From: Ichthyophis bannanicus
Taxonomy: Eukaryota; Chordata; Amphibia; Gymnophiona; Ichthyophiidae
Length of the DNA stretch: 64,000 nucleotides
Assembly (NCBI GenBank): GCA_033557465.1
Contig: CM066041.1
Coordinates: forward strand, 153,549,532 to 153,613,531
Direction: 5' to 3'
Below are positions 41,441 to 53,102 of this stretch, one piece after another (the stretch's first letter is position 1; each line of letters opens with the position of its first letter). Both the position numbers and the translations under genes were made by a program. The notes under the pieces are model-generated. The model saw only the letters and a list, made by a program, of their open reading frames with translations, did not search any database and was not told where the DNA came from.

Positions 41441-42420
41441 AGGGACCACACAAGGGTGAGTAGGTAAAGTCCTTTATTTAAGAAACCTCTACACAGCTAC
41501 GTTTTGGCGTTGCCTTCATGAGGGGGTACTGCATGGAGAACAACATAATAAAATGAATAAATAAATAATACAATAAATGAATAAACACATATACATATAT
41601 ATAACATAAAATGAACCGAACATCAGTTTATGCATCATATGTGAAAACAAATAAATAAATACATACATACGCATACATTAAACCCAAATAGGAGTCAAAT
41701 TGTGTTATCTTAAAAGCCGAAGGCATGATGCAAACGGAATGTTAAGAGAGAGCGAGAGAGAGATGTTTAGAACTTGAAACCCATATCAGCATAACAACAA
41801 ACAGGAATAAAGCAAGAGAGAGGAAGAAACATATTTGAATGGTAGAGAGGGAGGAGCACCAATTATGCTCACTTCAAGTTGATAGGACCAAACTTGTGAG
41901 TCCACAAAGGACAATTCGAAAAAGTTGTACATGTCTGTTATTAGTAAAAATGGTATAAAACACATCTGTTAAAACAAGAAAACTAAAAATATATATAAAT
42001 AATTAAGAAACCATATGTTTTAAACAAGGAATGAAGTAGGCATATCCTAGGCATGCACCACCGAAAATTACATACAGTCAACGGACAGACCAAAGGTGCA
42101 TAGGACGTACTTATACTGATGTGTAATGATTGATGTTGTGTACCTCTCGGTAGATTATGAGTCCGTGTGATACCACAAATCATTGTGAAAAACTCCAGCG
42201 ACAAAAATAAGAGATCATAAAACAAGACCCATCTAAATCCCAAGTAAAAAAAGATCAAAGATCAAGGACAAGATTAGAACAAATAAATAAATAGATAAAG
42301 GAATGACTAGATAGAAGATAAAGGAATGAATAGATAGATAAATAGTGAACAAATCAAACAATGCCTTATTGTAAATAAATGAAAAATGATATTCCAATGA
42401 AACCATATAGTAGAACAACT

Positions 42421-42735
42421 TGCAAGGGAAAAGGGAGGATGGGAAGAGGGGGAGAAAGGGGGAGGGGGAGAGAGAGATAAGGGAAGGAATAGGGAAAAGA
42501 GAAAGGAAAAAAAAAGATGAGAGAAAAAGAAAGGAAAAGGGAAAAGAAGAAAAAGAAAGAAAGAAGGGACGGGGTAGAGGAGGGGGAGGGGAAGGGGAGA
42601 AGGAAGAGGGATAGGAGGAGAAGGAGGGAAAGGGAAGGGAGGGGAAAGTGAAGGGAGGGGAGAGGGAAGGAGAGGAAAGGGAAGAGGAAAGGGAAGAAAA
42701 AGAGAAGAGAAGCAAGAGAAGAAAAAAAAAGTAAA
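42421..42735. repeat. Homopurine tract of about 315 bp
   Basis: Plus strand almost entirely A/G (AGGGAAAAGGGAGGATGGGA, GGGGGAGAAAGGGGGAGGGG and similar). Frames on both strands are artefacts (Lys/Glu/Gly/Arg or Ser/Phe/Pro/Leu). Confidence 0.92.
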
Positions 42736-44223
42736 TAATTTTGTAATACTTTCTACTAAATTGTTCAATACCATGGGGAGCAAAAGTGCAGCGAACATAA
42801 AATGTGCCAGACAAACAAAAATACACATTGTAAAGTGGACATTATATGGTGAACAGAGCTGGGTGACAACCATCTATATTAAGAGATGCAGTGCTGATGA
42901 TTCCACAGAAAAAAGGGAAAACCAGAGAGGAGAAAGCTGGCAGAAGCCGTATATATACTGTATAAGGGGGTTTCTCCGAAAAATGTCCTCACGTAAACAC
43001 AATTCAAAAGGAATCTCGAACAGAGAAACTTATAGAGAAAAAGGAAGCATAATAAATAGTTTATGGAAGAAAAGGCACTGAAACTCAAATACTAAAAGAG
43101 AGATTTAGGACAAGGAAATACATTGACCAGAGCCTTATAATATGTGCTGCAAATCGTAGAGCCACTGTGAACGAAACTACATAAGCGAAAGAAACCATTG
43201 CATCAAGTCTGCAAAGGACAATCTAATGTTGGTACAGGACTGTTAAACACACAAAATGTTGAGCGAAATAACCATCGATATAAAGACATGTAAATTAATA
43301 AAGGAAACAAATTTGTCAGCGCGACTGTCCATAATGTAACGAACCATTAATATATTTTGTGAACTACAAAATGCTGCCCTGAATTAAGCCGTATGCGAAC
43401 AATATGATATTGAGCAAACCACATGCCAAATGTATGGACAAACAGAATAGATTGAGTGTGGGAACATTTTAAGAAAATAGACAAAATGACAAACAAGCTG
43501 TGCAAAGGGTTAATAGGTCCCGCTGTCTCAAGAAGAAAACTGGACAATATCTGCAGTTGTACTGAATGAATTCGAAAGCCATCCATTCTATTTAAAAGGA
43601 CGCTCCCTCTCTGATGGATATAAAACAATGAATCAAATCAAAATTAATACTTACCTAGAATTAATACCCGCACAGAAAATTCAATCGGCTAGCAATCAAA
43701 CAAGGTCTAAACAACACTGAACGCTTTAAATGAAAGGTAAGAGCGCATCAGTTTCATTGGCCTGTCAAAAAGGATCCTGCTGTAATATAACCATTGAAGA
43801 CGGTAAACCACCATAAAAGACAGATCATAAATGATATGTTTCCCGCTGTCCAAAAAGGGGATTAACCAAAATAAACTAATACATACACTGGAAGAACACC
43901 GTGTGGTGCCGCTAAAGCACAACAAAGACATAATGAGAACCTAAAGGTTCTGACACATATTAGCAATTAAAATGTAGCAAATAGCGATATGCAAAAACAA
44001 TTAAAGTAAAAATAAGGATCAGAGTGAAATGTTGTAAGAGAAAAGACGACATATACAAATGTGCTGTGAAGTCGGTCATTCCAAACAAAGCAGAATACAA
44101 GCCAACTTAGGAAAGACCATAATGTACTATAGACACAGAAACTAGTGATAAAAGCAGAAGACAGAGTGCGATCTCTCATAAAGGGATTCTAGTGTTTGAA
44201 AGTAAATGCACCACATGATTTAG

Positions 44224-44392
44224 AGTAAGAAAAAGGGGAGGGGGGAAGGGGAAGATGAGGTTAGGGGAGAGGGGAAGGGGAAGGATAGAGGAGGGAAAGA
44301 GGGGAAGGGAGAAAAAGAGGAAACAGAGAGGGGAGGACAGGGAGAGGGAAAAGGAAGGAAGGAAGGAGAAGGGAAAGAAGGGATGGAAATAG
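44224..44392. repeat. Homopurine tract of about 170 bp
   Basis: A/G-only tract with GGGGAAGGGGAAG and GGAAGGAAGGAAGG; companion to 42421-42735. Confidence 0.9.
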
Positions 44393-44633
44393 AGAACTAC
44401 CATGTGCTCTACTTATAGAGGAATTGTTAGGTGAACCCACCTTAAGCCGCATTGCCGCCGAGTACATGCCCGTTGCCCTGGCACTAGCGGTAATGCGCTG
44501 TCCACACCCACTCTCTATCCATTCCCCAGGGTTGGCCCAAGGGGGGGTGCAGGGCCAGGTGCGGAGACTCGGTGCAGGACCTCATTTGCATAAATATTTG
44601 CATAATGCTACCATACACTAACTTTTAGAAAAC

Positions 44634-44870
44634 ATGTCTCTTAATGAGTGTATGGATAAAGAAAGACTAAGAAATTTCTACATTACTATAATCCAGTGCC
44701 AACCGCCAGGCACATTAGGAACTACTACAAATGCTGCCCATTTAGAACCAATAGCAAACCCACCGTATCATAACAGCACTACCAGGACTCATAAAGCACC
44801 AAACCCTACCTATCAAAAGGCAACACTGCAAATATTAAAGCAATACATTTCAGAGAATAACAATACATGA
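44634..44870 (+). other. 78-codon open reading frame, second copy
   Basis: Starts MSLNECMDKERLR; same length and stop as the frame at 1754-1990. No known domain. Confidence 0.3.
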
Positions 44871-45579
44871 CCTACTGGCGAAAGAGAACAAGTGACAATG
44901 TCAAATAGGAATTACATAAACAGAACACCTCAGCTCAGTTACACATGCAGAACATAGACCATCACCAAACAAGGAATCTCAATTTAGAAACAGGAAGGCA
45001 ATAATTAAACTGGGAACCCCAAAAGCCAAACTTGGAATGTACAACAACACTGTAGAAATAAAACTATAAATTAATTTCCTCTTGTACTAAACAAAGTGCA
45101 GGCGTTAATGATACACATTTCCCAAAGCGGACATATTCCAGTTAATAAATTCAAAATAAAGAGATATCTTTTCTACCTTTTGTGCATTTTTTTTTTAGTT
45201 GCAATTGCTCCAGCCACTTTCTTCTGGTTTCTTTGTGTCTTCTGCTAACTCTCCATTGTCTGCTGTCCATTTGTCCTTTCTTCTCTCTTCTAGTTTTTTT
45301 TCCCATTCTCTCTCTACATCTGCTTTAACATACTAATCTTTCTCCTTTTGCTCCTTCCTCATTCCTATTTCATCCACTCAAATTTTACCCCTCCATCCTC
45401 AAGCCCCACTTACTCTCCCAATACCCGGCCAAATGTAGATTTTTCATCCCTCCCACACAAAATATTTTCCCCTCTCCATTTCACTTTCCCAGCCCCATCC
45501 CATTCTAATCCTCCCCCAACATCAGCTCCCTTCTAGTTCCAGCCTCACCCAGCATCCGCTCCCTTCTAGTCCCTGCATC

Positions 45580-46690
45580 ACCCCATTACCAGTCCTAGCC
45601 CCCATCAGCCCATTTCCAGTCCTAGCTCCCCATCCATTTCCAGTCCTATCCGAGTCCCTCCATCAGCTCATTTCCAATCCCAGCCCCCCCCATCAGCCCA
45701 TTTCTAGTCATTTCCTAGCCCCACCATCAGCCCATGTCAAATCCTAGCTCCCCTCCACTCAGCCCAATTCCAATCCAAGCCCCCCATGAGCCTACTTCCA
45801 GTTCTAGCCCCTCCATGAGTCCTTCAATCCAAGCCCCCACCACAGCCCATTTCCAATCTTAGCTCCCCCCAACAGCCCATTTCCAGTCCTATCCTAGCTG
45901 CTCCATCAGCCCATTTCTGGTCCTAGCTCCCCCCCCCCCACTCAGCCTATTTCCAGTCCTAGCTCCCTCCCCTCATAGCCCATTTCCATTCAAGCCCCCC
46001 TCCCCATCAGCTATTTGCAGTTCAAGCCCCCCTTCCACTCAGCCCATTTCCATTCCAAGTCCTCGTCGCCATCAGCTATTTGCAGTTTAAGCCTCCCCTT
46101 CCACTCAGCCCATTTCCAGTCCTAGCAATCCCCCAGCCCATTACCAGTCCTAGCCCCCCATCAACCCACTTCCAGTCCTAACCCCCCCATCACCCCATTT
46201 TCAGTTTAAGCCCCCTCATAGCCCATTACCAGTCCTAACCCCCCATCAGCCCACTTCCAGTCCTAACCCCATCAGCCCACCTCAAGTCCTAACCCCTTCC
46301 CATCAGCCCATTTCCTGTCCTAGCCCCCCCATAGCCCATTACCAGTCCTAACCCCCCATAGCCCATTACCAGTCCTAACCCCCCATCACCCCATTTCCAG
46401 AAAGCCCCCCATAGCCCATTACCAGTCCTATCCCCCCATCAGCCCACAGCCCATTACCAGTCCTAACCCCATCAGCCCACCTCAAGCCCTAACCCATCAG
46501 CCCATTTCCATTCCTAGCCCATTACCAGTCCTAACCCCCCCATCACCCCATTTCCAGACTTAGCCCCCCATAGCCCATTACCAGTCCTAACCCCCCCCAT
46601 CAGCCCACAGCCCATTACCAGTCCTAACCCCATCAGCCCACCTCCAGTCCTACCCCCCCCCCATAGCCCATTACCAGTCCTAACCCCCCC
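45580..46690. repeat. Minisatellite of the second hAT copy
   Basis: Units CCCATTTCCAGTCCTAGC and CCCATTACCAGTCCTAAC with variable C runs; less homogeneous than 2640-4060. Confidence 0.85.
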
Positions 46691-47075
46691 CCCTCGGCCC
46701 AGGGAAAATTAAAAATAAAAAAAGCTGGCTGCTGCCGCCGCGGCAGAATCGAGTGTCCCGCGGGGCCCCCCCCCCCCTGCCCGGCTGAGCCCTCCCTGTC
46801 TGGCTGAGCCTCTCCACGACAGCTTTCAGATCCACGAAGGAAGCGCATCTCCCTCGCGACTCTGTTAAGCCCGCAGGGGCTGATGGGAAATTTCCCATCT
46901 GCCCCTGCAGGCTTAACAGAGCCAAATTTGCCATCAGTCCCTGCGGGCTTAACAGAGCCGTGAGGGAGACGCTCTCCCTTCGTGGATCTGAAAGCCGTCG
47001 CGGAGAGGCTCAGCCGGGCAGGGAGGGCTCAGTCGGGCAGGGGGGGCCCCGCGGGACACTCGATTCTGCTGCTGC

Positions 47076-47399
47076 CACAAAAAACAATTTCGCTCAATGG
47101 ACGGGCTGGCCCTGCCATTCCCTACCCTCTCTTGCGCTGACTGATTAATGTGTGCTTTAGCATGTGCTGGAGCACATGTTTGCGTGTTAGTGTTTCTGAC
47201 TGCCAGTTGCTACACATTGAAATGACAGCTAATAGGCTTTGACAAAGGGGTCCTAAGACTTTTCACCATCCTGGGGAAAAGGTGGGTCTGATATAGAGAG
47301 ACAAACAAATAGGAGGTGGAGAGTTTGCATAATTTTTGTACACATGTGAAGGCATATTTTAGAAAGGCTATGTAGCTGGGTTTAAAAGCTCTTTGGAAA
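47076..47399. other. Unassigned; MITE-like remnant at 47150-47260
   Basis: 47150-47260 has GCTTTAGCATGTGCTGGAGC and GGCTTTGACAAAGGGGTCCT, resembling a decayed half of the TTTACTAAA-type MITE family. Confidence 0.35.
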
Positions 47400-47612
47400 A
47401 GATCCTGGAGGAAAAGTCCTTAAACCATTATTAAAATGGACTGGGGAAATCCGCTGCTTACCTCTGGATAAGTAGTATGGAATCTGTCTACTTCTGGGAA
47501 TCTGACAGGTATTTGTGATCTGGATTGACCACTGTAGAAAACAGGATACTGGGCTTGTTGGACCATAGGATATGCCATAGTGGGTCAGAGCAATGTTCTT
47601 ATGTTGATGAAA
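47400..47612 (+). mobile_element. CR1 LINE 3' end
   Basis: ATCTGACAGGTATTTGTGAT, AACAGGATACTGGGC then TTGTTGGACC, ending AGCAATGTTCTTATG: 3' terminus of the same CR1 family seen in complement at 51401-51520. Confidence 0.7.
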
Positions 47613-48250
47613 TCTGGGACATCAAAGTCAAAATGGCTGAAAATCAGTGGGTGGGGCAGCAAAGAGAGTGGACACGTGTAAGCGCTTTGTGAAATTAGCT
47701 GTTTCCCACGCTGAAAGATACGCATGTCCACGAAATAGATGGAAAAACAGGGACAAGCAGAGTAATGCACCAGACTCATGCAGGTTTTTGCCTTATTTAG
47801 AAACCTGCACGTGTCAGATATGAACGTCAGCCATTCTGGGAACATAGACCTACCCATGGCCTTATATTCAGCATGCGCCAATATATCTCTCACCATACAC
47901 ATGTCCTGGCCTGACATCTTGAAAACGGGGACATGAAGTGGCACGGGAGCTCACACAAATGCCTTTTTATTTATTGCCACATTTTTTGAAGGAGCGAAAA
48001 ATATCAGGGCATTCCCCTCTTCTCCTTACAGCTGTTGGTTTCCCAAAACGAGAACTTTTCCAAGTCCTATTCATGTCCTGGAACAGGTATAGACAGCAAC
48101 GGCAAACTGAGACATACAGCGCTGGTCTAAAGCCGGGGCAGATACACGTATCCTTTTCAGACTGCCCCAGGCACATTCATTTTAATTCAAAAATGTGTAA
48201 TGTGCTTTAAGTTGCTGAGTGCACATTAAATCAATTTGGTGCACGGCAAA
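47613..48250. other. Unassigned intron sequence
   Basis: No recognised repeat or exon. Open minus-strand frames (for example 47585-47944) lack splice sites and family motifs. Confidence 0.3.
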
Positions 48251-48960
48251 GGGCCTGTTTACTAAAGTGCTGTAAAGTTCTGCACCCATTGTGCATTATG
48301 TGCAAAATTTAATTAACAGCAAGTGCAAACCTGTGCAGTAAGTGTTGGGGGTATGCGCAACATCTGCTCTATATCTACTGCACACGGCAGACTCTTTACC
48401 AAATGGCAAATTCAGTGGCAGAGCACATGGTAAGTGCTGATGTAGAAAACGGATTCCCGTATTTCCCCCCAGCACTTACCAGGGTTACCCCTTGTGGGTT
48501 AATGGGGGGGAGCCGGGGGCAGGAGCGGTGGGCAGATGTTCCTGCCCCATTGTTGGCCTGGATTGAAAATGGCAGCTCTGACCCCAGTGGTAATCTTGAA
48601 GTATATTTCTAAGGGTCAAGCTGCCAAATAAGGATGATAGGATTTTTGTTTTTACAGCAGCAGCTGCACTAAATGCATGCCGATAGCGTTTGAGCCTTAA
48701 AAGGTGGAAGTAAACGCTCTCACGCTCTCAGCGTCCATCACAGCACATGGTTAAATACTGTGCACTAACTTACTGCGCAGTCCACATGCATTCTTCACCC
48801 ATAATCCACCCGGTTCTGCCCTATAACACGGCATGCAGTTAATGTGTAAATTAGCATGCACTGTCATGTCAGCATGCTAAGAGTTACTGTGCTTGCAGAC
48901 CTAATGGAGCATGCTAATTTGCACAGCAACTGCTCAGTGCACTTCAGTAAACAAGCCCCT
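48251..48960. mobile_element. MITE of the TTTACTAAA family
   Basis: Left end GGGCCTGTTTACTAAAGTGC; right end GCACTTCAGTAAACAAGCCCC, its near-perfect complement. About 710 bp, non-coding, diverged relative of 28353-28798. Confidence 0.75.
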
Positions 48961-49093
48961 AAAGGCACACCCGTATTACACGCATCATACAGGCAGTAAG
49001 AAGCGTGAAAGCTGGTGTTTTGGGCCAGAAGCTTGGGTAGTCTGTGTCCTAGCTCTTACTTGATTGACTGTATAATCTGAAATTTATATGCAG

Positions 49094-49207
49094 CCACCAG
49101 AGTCTACGTGGGACTATATTGCTCTTCCAGCTGTGCCTTTCTCAGCCCAACATCCACATTCGGTCTGCTGCAGTATCTGCCTAACAAAACTATCCAGCAC
49201 AACAGAC
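49094..49207 (+). CDS. SYNRG: Coding exon of a synergin gamma-like gene (exon 3 of 3 seen)
   Basis: 114 bases, 38 codons, phase 0 at both ends. Acceptor TTTATATGCAG (moderate pyrimidine content), donor GTAAGT (49208). Encodes PPESTWDYIALPAVPF and then HSVCCSICLTKLS, a Cys-x-x-Cys pair. The analogous SYNRG segment also has a CxxC (CGVCL-type) that pairs with later Cys/His residues expected in the next, unseen exon. The phase follows correctly from the exon ending at 36096. Sequence similarity alone is weak here; position, phase and CxxC carry the call. Confidence 0.6.
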
Positions 49208-49276
49208 GTAAGTGTGTATCTTGTTTATTTTGTTTTATACCTAACAGGTGAGTTGCTCATTTATTTCTGAAAATGG

Positions 49277-49511
49277 GAAACAACATAAGCGCTAGCAAGG
49301 CATTGATGTGGCAGGCAAAGAGAGGATTTGAAAAAAAGCTCGCTGTGGAAGTAAAACATACAATAAAAACTTTTTTAAGTACATTCTCAGCAAAAAACCT
49401 GCGAGAGAGTCAGTCTGATCATTAGATGATAGAAGGGTAAAAGGGGCGCTACGGGAAGACAAAGCCATAGCGGAGAGACTGATATTGTTAAAAAAGATCT
49501 GACAGAGGATG
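49277..49511 (+). mobile_element. CR1 ORF2 linker fragment
   Basis: KLAVEVKHTIKTFL, SAKNLRESVSLI, then KGALREDKAIAERL; matches the segment between endonuclease and RT in other CR1 copies (compare complement of 53640-53760). Confidence 0.7.
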
Positions 49512-50222
49512 CTGGCTCCCTTCTTCCTCTAGTCAGGGCCCAATACCTGTCCATGGGTAGCTCTGCACCTGGGGGTCAGGTGGACTCTGTGAGTTTAAAT
49601 CTCATGGAGTTTTTGGAGTCCTCTCTCGAGGTGGTTACCCAGCAATCCACCCTAGTTGTCACATTTACCTTAACCGCAATTATGTTTTCAAAATGTATTT
49701 CCGCTCAATGAATAAGCTGTTTTTTGGCTCTAAAATTTGTATATTTCTGTATCTTTCTAGATACACACAGAAGCAGCACCAGGCGTTCTTGGCCTACGTT
49801 TTAAGGTCTCAGCCTTGGAGCTTAGCTTCGTGTTACATTTTCCATGTGTATGTTTGTTTGCTTGTGAGGAGAAGAACTTTTTATGTTATGAGGCCTAAAC
49901 AGCTAATTGATTCCTTAGTGGCTAGAGAGGAGATTAATGTCCAGCTTCACATTCCATAGGCACCACTGTAGGCCCGTTGGGAAAGGTATAGGTGGGGGAA
50001 GCACCCTCAGGGAATGTATTAATATATTGTATCATTATATTTACTTTGTATATTCTTTTTTCCTTATTACTTGGATCTATTTATCTGTAATGTGGACTAA
50101 TTGGTTTGTATATTTTTTCTTTATCAACGGAGTTCTGATGTTTGATATTTCCTTTGTATTTGCTAAATTGCTTTTCACTTTCTGATTAATGTGTTAGAGT
50201 TGAAATTATAATAAAAAGAAAA
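49512..50222 (+). mobile_element. L1 ORF1 C-terminus plus 3' UTR and A-rich tail (HAL1-like)
   Basis: ORF1 C-terminal domain at 49693-49957 (NKLFFGSKICIFLYLSRYTQ, KQLIDSLVAREE), stop TAG, then an ATG-free T-rich 3' UTR of about 265 bases ending ATAATAAAAAGAAAATTAAA. 5'-truncated. As at 5062-6684, ORF1 is followed directly by a 3' UTR of the same length, with no ORF2. Confidence 0.65.
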
Positions 50223-50230
50223 TTAAAAAA

Positions 50231-50605
50231 GAAGAATACAAACTCTCTGCCTGAGAGTTCTTAAAAAGGGGCTTTTTTATTTTTAATAGCTAACTTTTTC
50301 CACTGCATTACCTATTGATTTGTAGATGAATTGCAAAAGGGGAATTTTTGTGTTCTTAAGCAAACTTTTCTTTTGCTGCTGTATTTGGGTTGCGTAACCC
50401 TGAAGTAAAGGGACTGGACTGAAGTGACGATAAGGAAGCAAACTTTTCTTTTGCTGCTGTATTTTTTTCTCTTCTCCTCTAACCTTCAAGTTTAAAGAGG
50501 TAGACAAGCTCATTGAAGCCACTGTACCCCACTATAACATCAGAAATACGCTCCCTATTCGTAAGTACCAAGTCCAGTGTGGCCCCCACACTTGTGGGTT
50601 CTGTT
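50231..50605 (-). mobile_element. CR1 5' UTR and endonuclease fragments
   Basis: Complement of the 27940-28135 CR1 5' UTR; includes two copies of GCAAACTTTTCTTTTGCTGC (50361 and 50438). 50531-50605 matches CR1 endonuclease on the minus strand. Confidence 0.6.
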
Positions 50606-51400
50606 ACTACTACTATTACTAATTATTTGTATAGCGGTACAAGATGTATACAGCACTGTACCTCTAGATGAAGACACAGTCTCTGCTTATCAGAGCTTAC
50701 AATCTAATCAAGGTGAAAAAAAAACATTGCAAAACTGAGGACCAGAGCATGGCAAGATACACATAAGTAGTGGACAAGAGAATAATGAGCATCAGGATCC
50801 AAAAGCAGCCTGAAAGAGGTGAGTCTTCAGCCTGAACTTGAATAGGGCCAGAGAAGGAGTCTGACGGACTGACTCAGGTAGTTTGTTCCATGCATATAGA
50901 GCAACAAGGTGGAATGAACGAAGTCTGGAGTTGGCAGTGGCAGAGAACAGAACAGATAAAAGGGATTTGCCAGAGGAGAGGAGTTCCTGAGAAGGAGTGT
51001 AGAGTTAGATAAGAGAGGAAAGGTAGTGAGGAGCTGCAGAATGAATGCACCTGTAGGCAATTAGGAGAAGTTTAAACTGGATGTGGAAATGAATAGGGAG
51101 CCAGTGAAGTGACTTGAGAAGAGGGGTTACAAGAGCATAATGACAATGCCAGAACATTAGCCGTGTAGCTGAATTTTGAAGAGACTGAAGGCAAGAAAGA
51201 TGATTCAGAGGGAGACCAGTGAGGAGCAGGTTACAATAATCAGGAAGGGAGGTGACAAGTGAGTGGATGAGCGTCTTAATAGTGTGTGTAGAAAGGAAGG
51301 GACAAATTTTCCCAATATTACAGAGAAAGAAACGACAGTTTAGCTATCTGTTGGATGTGTGCCAAGAAAGAGAGAGTAGAGTCAAAGATAACCCCAAGGT
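50606..51400 (-). mobile_element. L2 LINE 3' fragment
   Basis: Starts with the (ACT)n tail and GCTTACAATCTAATCAAGGT. Minus-strand C-terminal coding (LPTPDFVHSTLLLYMHGTNY, LSQSVRLLLWPYS) at 51060-50827. Stops where CR1 begins. Confidence 0.78.
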
Positions 51401-52620
51401 TAGGAACATAAGATATGCCATACTGGGTCAAACCAAAGTCCTTCAAGCCTGTTTCCATCTTTGGCTAATCCAGGTCACAAGTACCTAGCAGGTTTTCAAA
51501 AAGACATAGGTTCCACAATGCTTGTGCTGGGGTAAGCAGTGGATTTCCTGGGTCCTCTTTAATAATGGTTTATGGATCTTTCCTCCAAGAACTTGTTCAA
51601 ACCTTTTTTAAACCCCGCTACATTAACAGCTTTTACTACATCCTCAGGTAACGAATTCCAGAGTTTGATTACACATTGAGTGAAAAAATATTTTCTCTTA
51701 TTAGTCTTAAATGAGTTAGTAGTCTTTCTACTTTTTGATGGTGTAAACAATTGATCTACGTTTACCAGTTCCTTTCCATTCATTAATTTATAGACCTCTA
51801 TCATATCTCTCCTCAGCCGTCTCTTTTTCAGGTTAAAGAGCCCTAACCTTTTAAGCCTCTCCTCATAGGGGTATCCTTCCATCCCTTTACCATTTTGGTG
51901 GCTCTTCTCTGAACCTTTTCTAATAAACGCTATATCCTTTTTAAGATATGACGACCAGAACTACACACAATATTCAAGGTGCGGTCGCACCATGGAACGA
52001 AACAGAGGCATTATAATATCCTTTGTTTTATTTTTCATTCCTTTCCTTATGATTCCTAGCATTCTATTTGCTCTTTTGGCCGCTGCTGCACACTGGGCCG
52101 AGGGTTTTAACATATTATCCACGATGACGCCTAAATCTTTTTCCTGGGTGGTGGTTTCTTAGGTGGTACCTTGCATCGTGTAACCATAGTTTGGGTGGTT
52201 CTTCCATAGGTGCATAACTTTGCACTTGTCCACATTAAATTTCATCTGCCATTTAGACATCCAGTCTTTCAATTTATCAAGGTCCTCTTGCAATTTTTCA
52301 TAATCCTCTTGTGTCTTAATAACTTTGAATAATTTTGTGTTATCTGCAAATTTGATTATCTCACTTGTTATTTCTATTTCCAGGTCATTTATAAATATGT
52401 TAAAAAGCAGCAGACCCAGCACAGATCCCTGGGATACTCCACTATTCACCTTTCTCCATTGGGAAAATTGGCCATTTAGCCCTACCCTCTGGTTTCTATC
52501 TTTTAACTAGTATCTGATCCACAATACTACACTGCCTTCTATCCCATGAGTTTTTAATTTCGCCAAAAGTCTCTCACGAGGGACCTTGTCTAAGGCTTTC
52601 TGAAAATCCAGATACACTAT
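51401..52620 (-). mobile_element. CR1 LINE, first segment (3' end to RT)
   Basis: Minus strand: 3' terminus (51401-51530), C-terminal coding 51882-51559 (YEERLKRLGLFNLKKRRLR, KLWNSLPEDVV), RT 52449-52159 ([39 protein letters not shown]; catalytic YADD-type block reads FADN). Interrupted by a MITE at 52621. Continues at 53103, 54858 and 58390. Confidence 0.85.
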
Positions 52621-53102
52621 GAGGCCTGGCCCCGATTCTGAAGGGCTGCATGCCCTACAGATCCCTGCCTAACTCAGTCAAGCTCTTGAATGGAGCCGCA
52701 GAGTCCCATCCCCATGACACCATGGCTCCATTCAAAAGCCACAAACACCAGCCACTGCTGAGAATTTCCTTCCCCGCAGCCAGATCTCTGATCCAGCCTC
52801 CATGGCCAGCGTTCGGCTGCGGGGAACCTCTTGCATGCCTCCCAGTTTTGTACCTGCTGGCCACTGCTGCTACCCTGTGTCCAGGGGGACTTATTCCATC
52901 TCTGAGGTGGAATAAGTCCACCCCAGAAGTACAGGGCCAACCCAATATTGGCATTGTACGGCCAGGGTGATGACCCACCCATGCTCCGCCTTCCCCCACC
53001 CACCCCCATATAGGGAGCCTTTGTGCGGGATCGGCAAGGGGACAAATAGAGGGGATGTACATCAAGTCAGGGCGTACATCCCCACTATTTGTGGTTCGGA
53101 AT
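52621..53102. mobile_element. GC-rich MITE nested in CR1
   Basis: The CR1 is interrupted at ACACTAT and resumes at ATCAACTGACTC. Flanking TAT/TAC suggests a 3-bp duplication. Left end GAGGCCTGGCCCCGATTCTG; the right end complement begins GGGGTTCATTCCGA. Same family as 29396-29952. Confidence 0.78.

Larger units (their letters stand above)
41441..44410. repeat. Unclassified 3-kb repeat-like region with purine tracts
   Basis: Non-coding, A-rich. Begins with sequence whose complement near 41500-41530 reads CATGAAGGCAACGCCAAAAC, similar to a PLE hammerhead core. Contains (AAATA)n-like stretches (41540-41680), two long purine tracts (42421-42735 and 44224-44392) and no reverse transcriptase. May be a non-autonomous PLE derivative; not proven. 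Confidence 0.4.
44581..47075. mobile_element. Second, truncated copy of the 1593 hAT family
   Basis: Colinear with 1690-4430: CATTTGCATAAATATTTGCA, the 78-codon frame (44634-44870), the pyrimidine segment, the CAGTCCTAAC minisatellite (45580-46690) and the hairpin (46733-47075). Both terminal inverted repeats are missing, so it is truncated at both ends. The minisatellite is shorter and more varied than in the first copy. Confidence 0.88.

Noticed and set aside
42233..42873. Two overlapping minus-strand frames of nearly 200 codons
   Set aside because: Opposite strand of the homopurine tract; Phe/Ser/Leu/Pro repeats only.
49693..49959. Host gene exon from an 88-codon open frame
   Set aside because: The translation matches the L1 ORF1 C-terminal domain and is followed by a LINE-like 3' UTR and A-rich tail.
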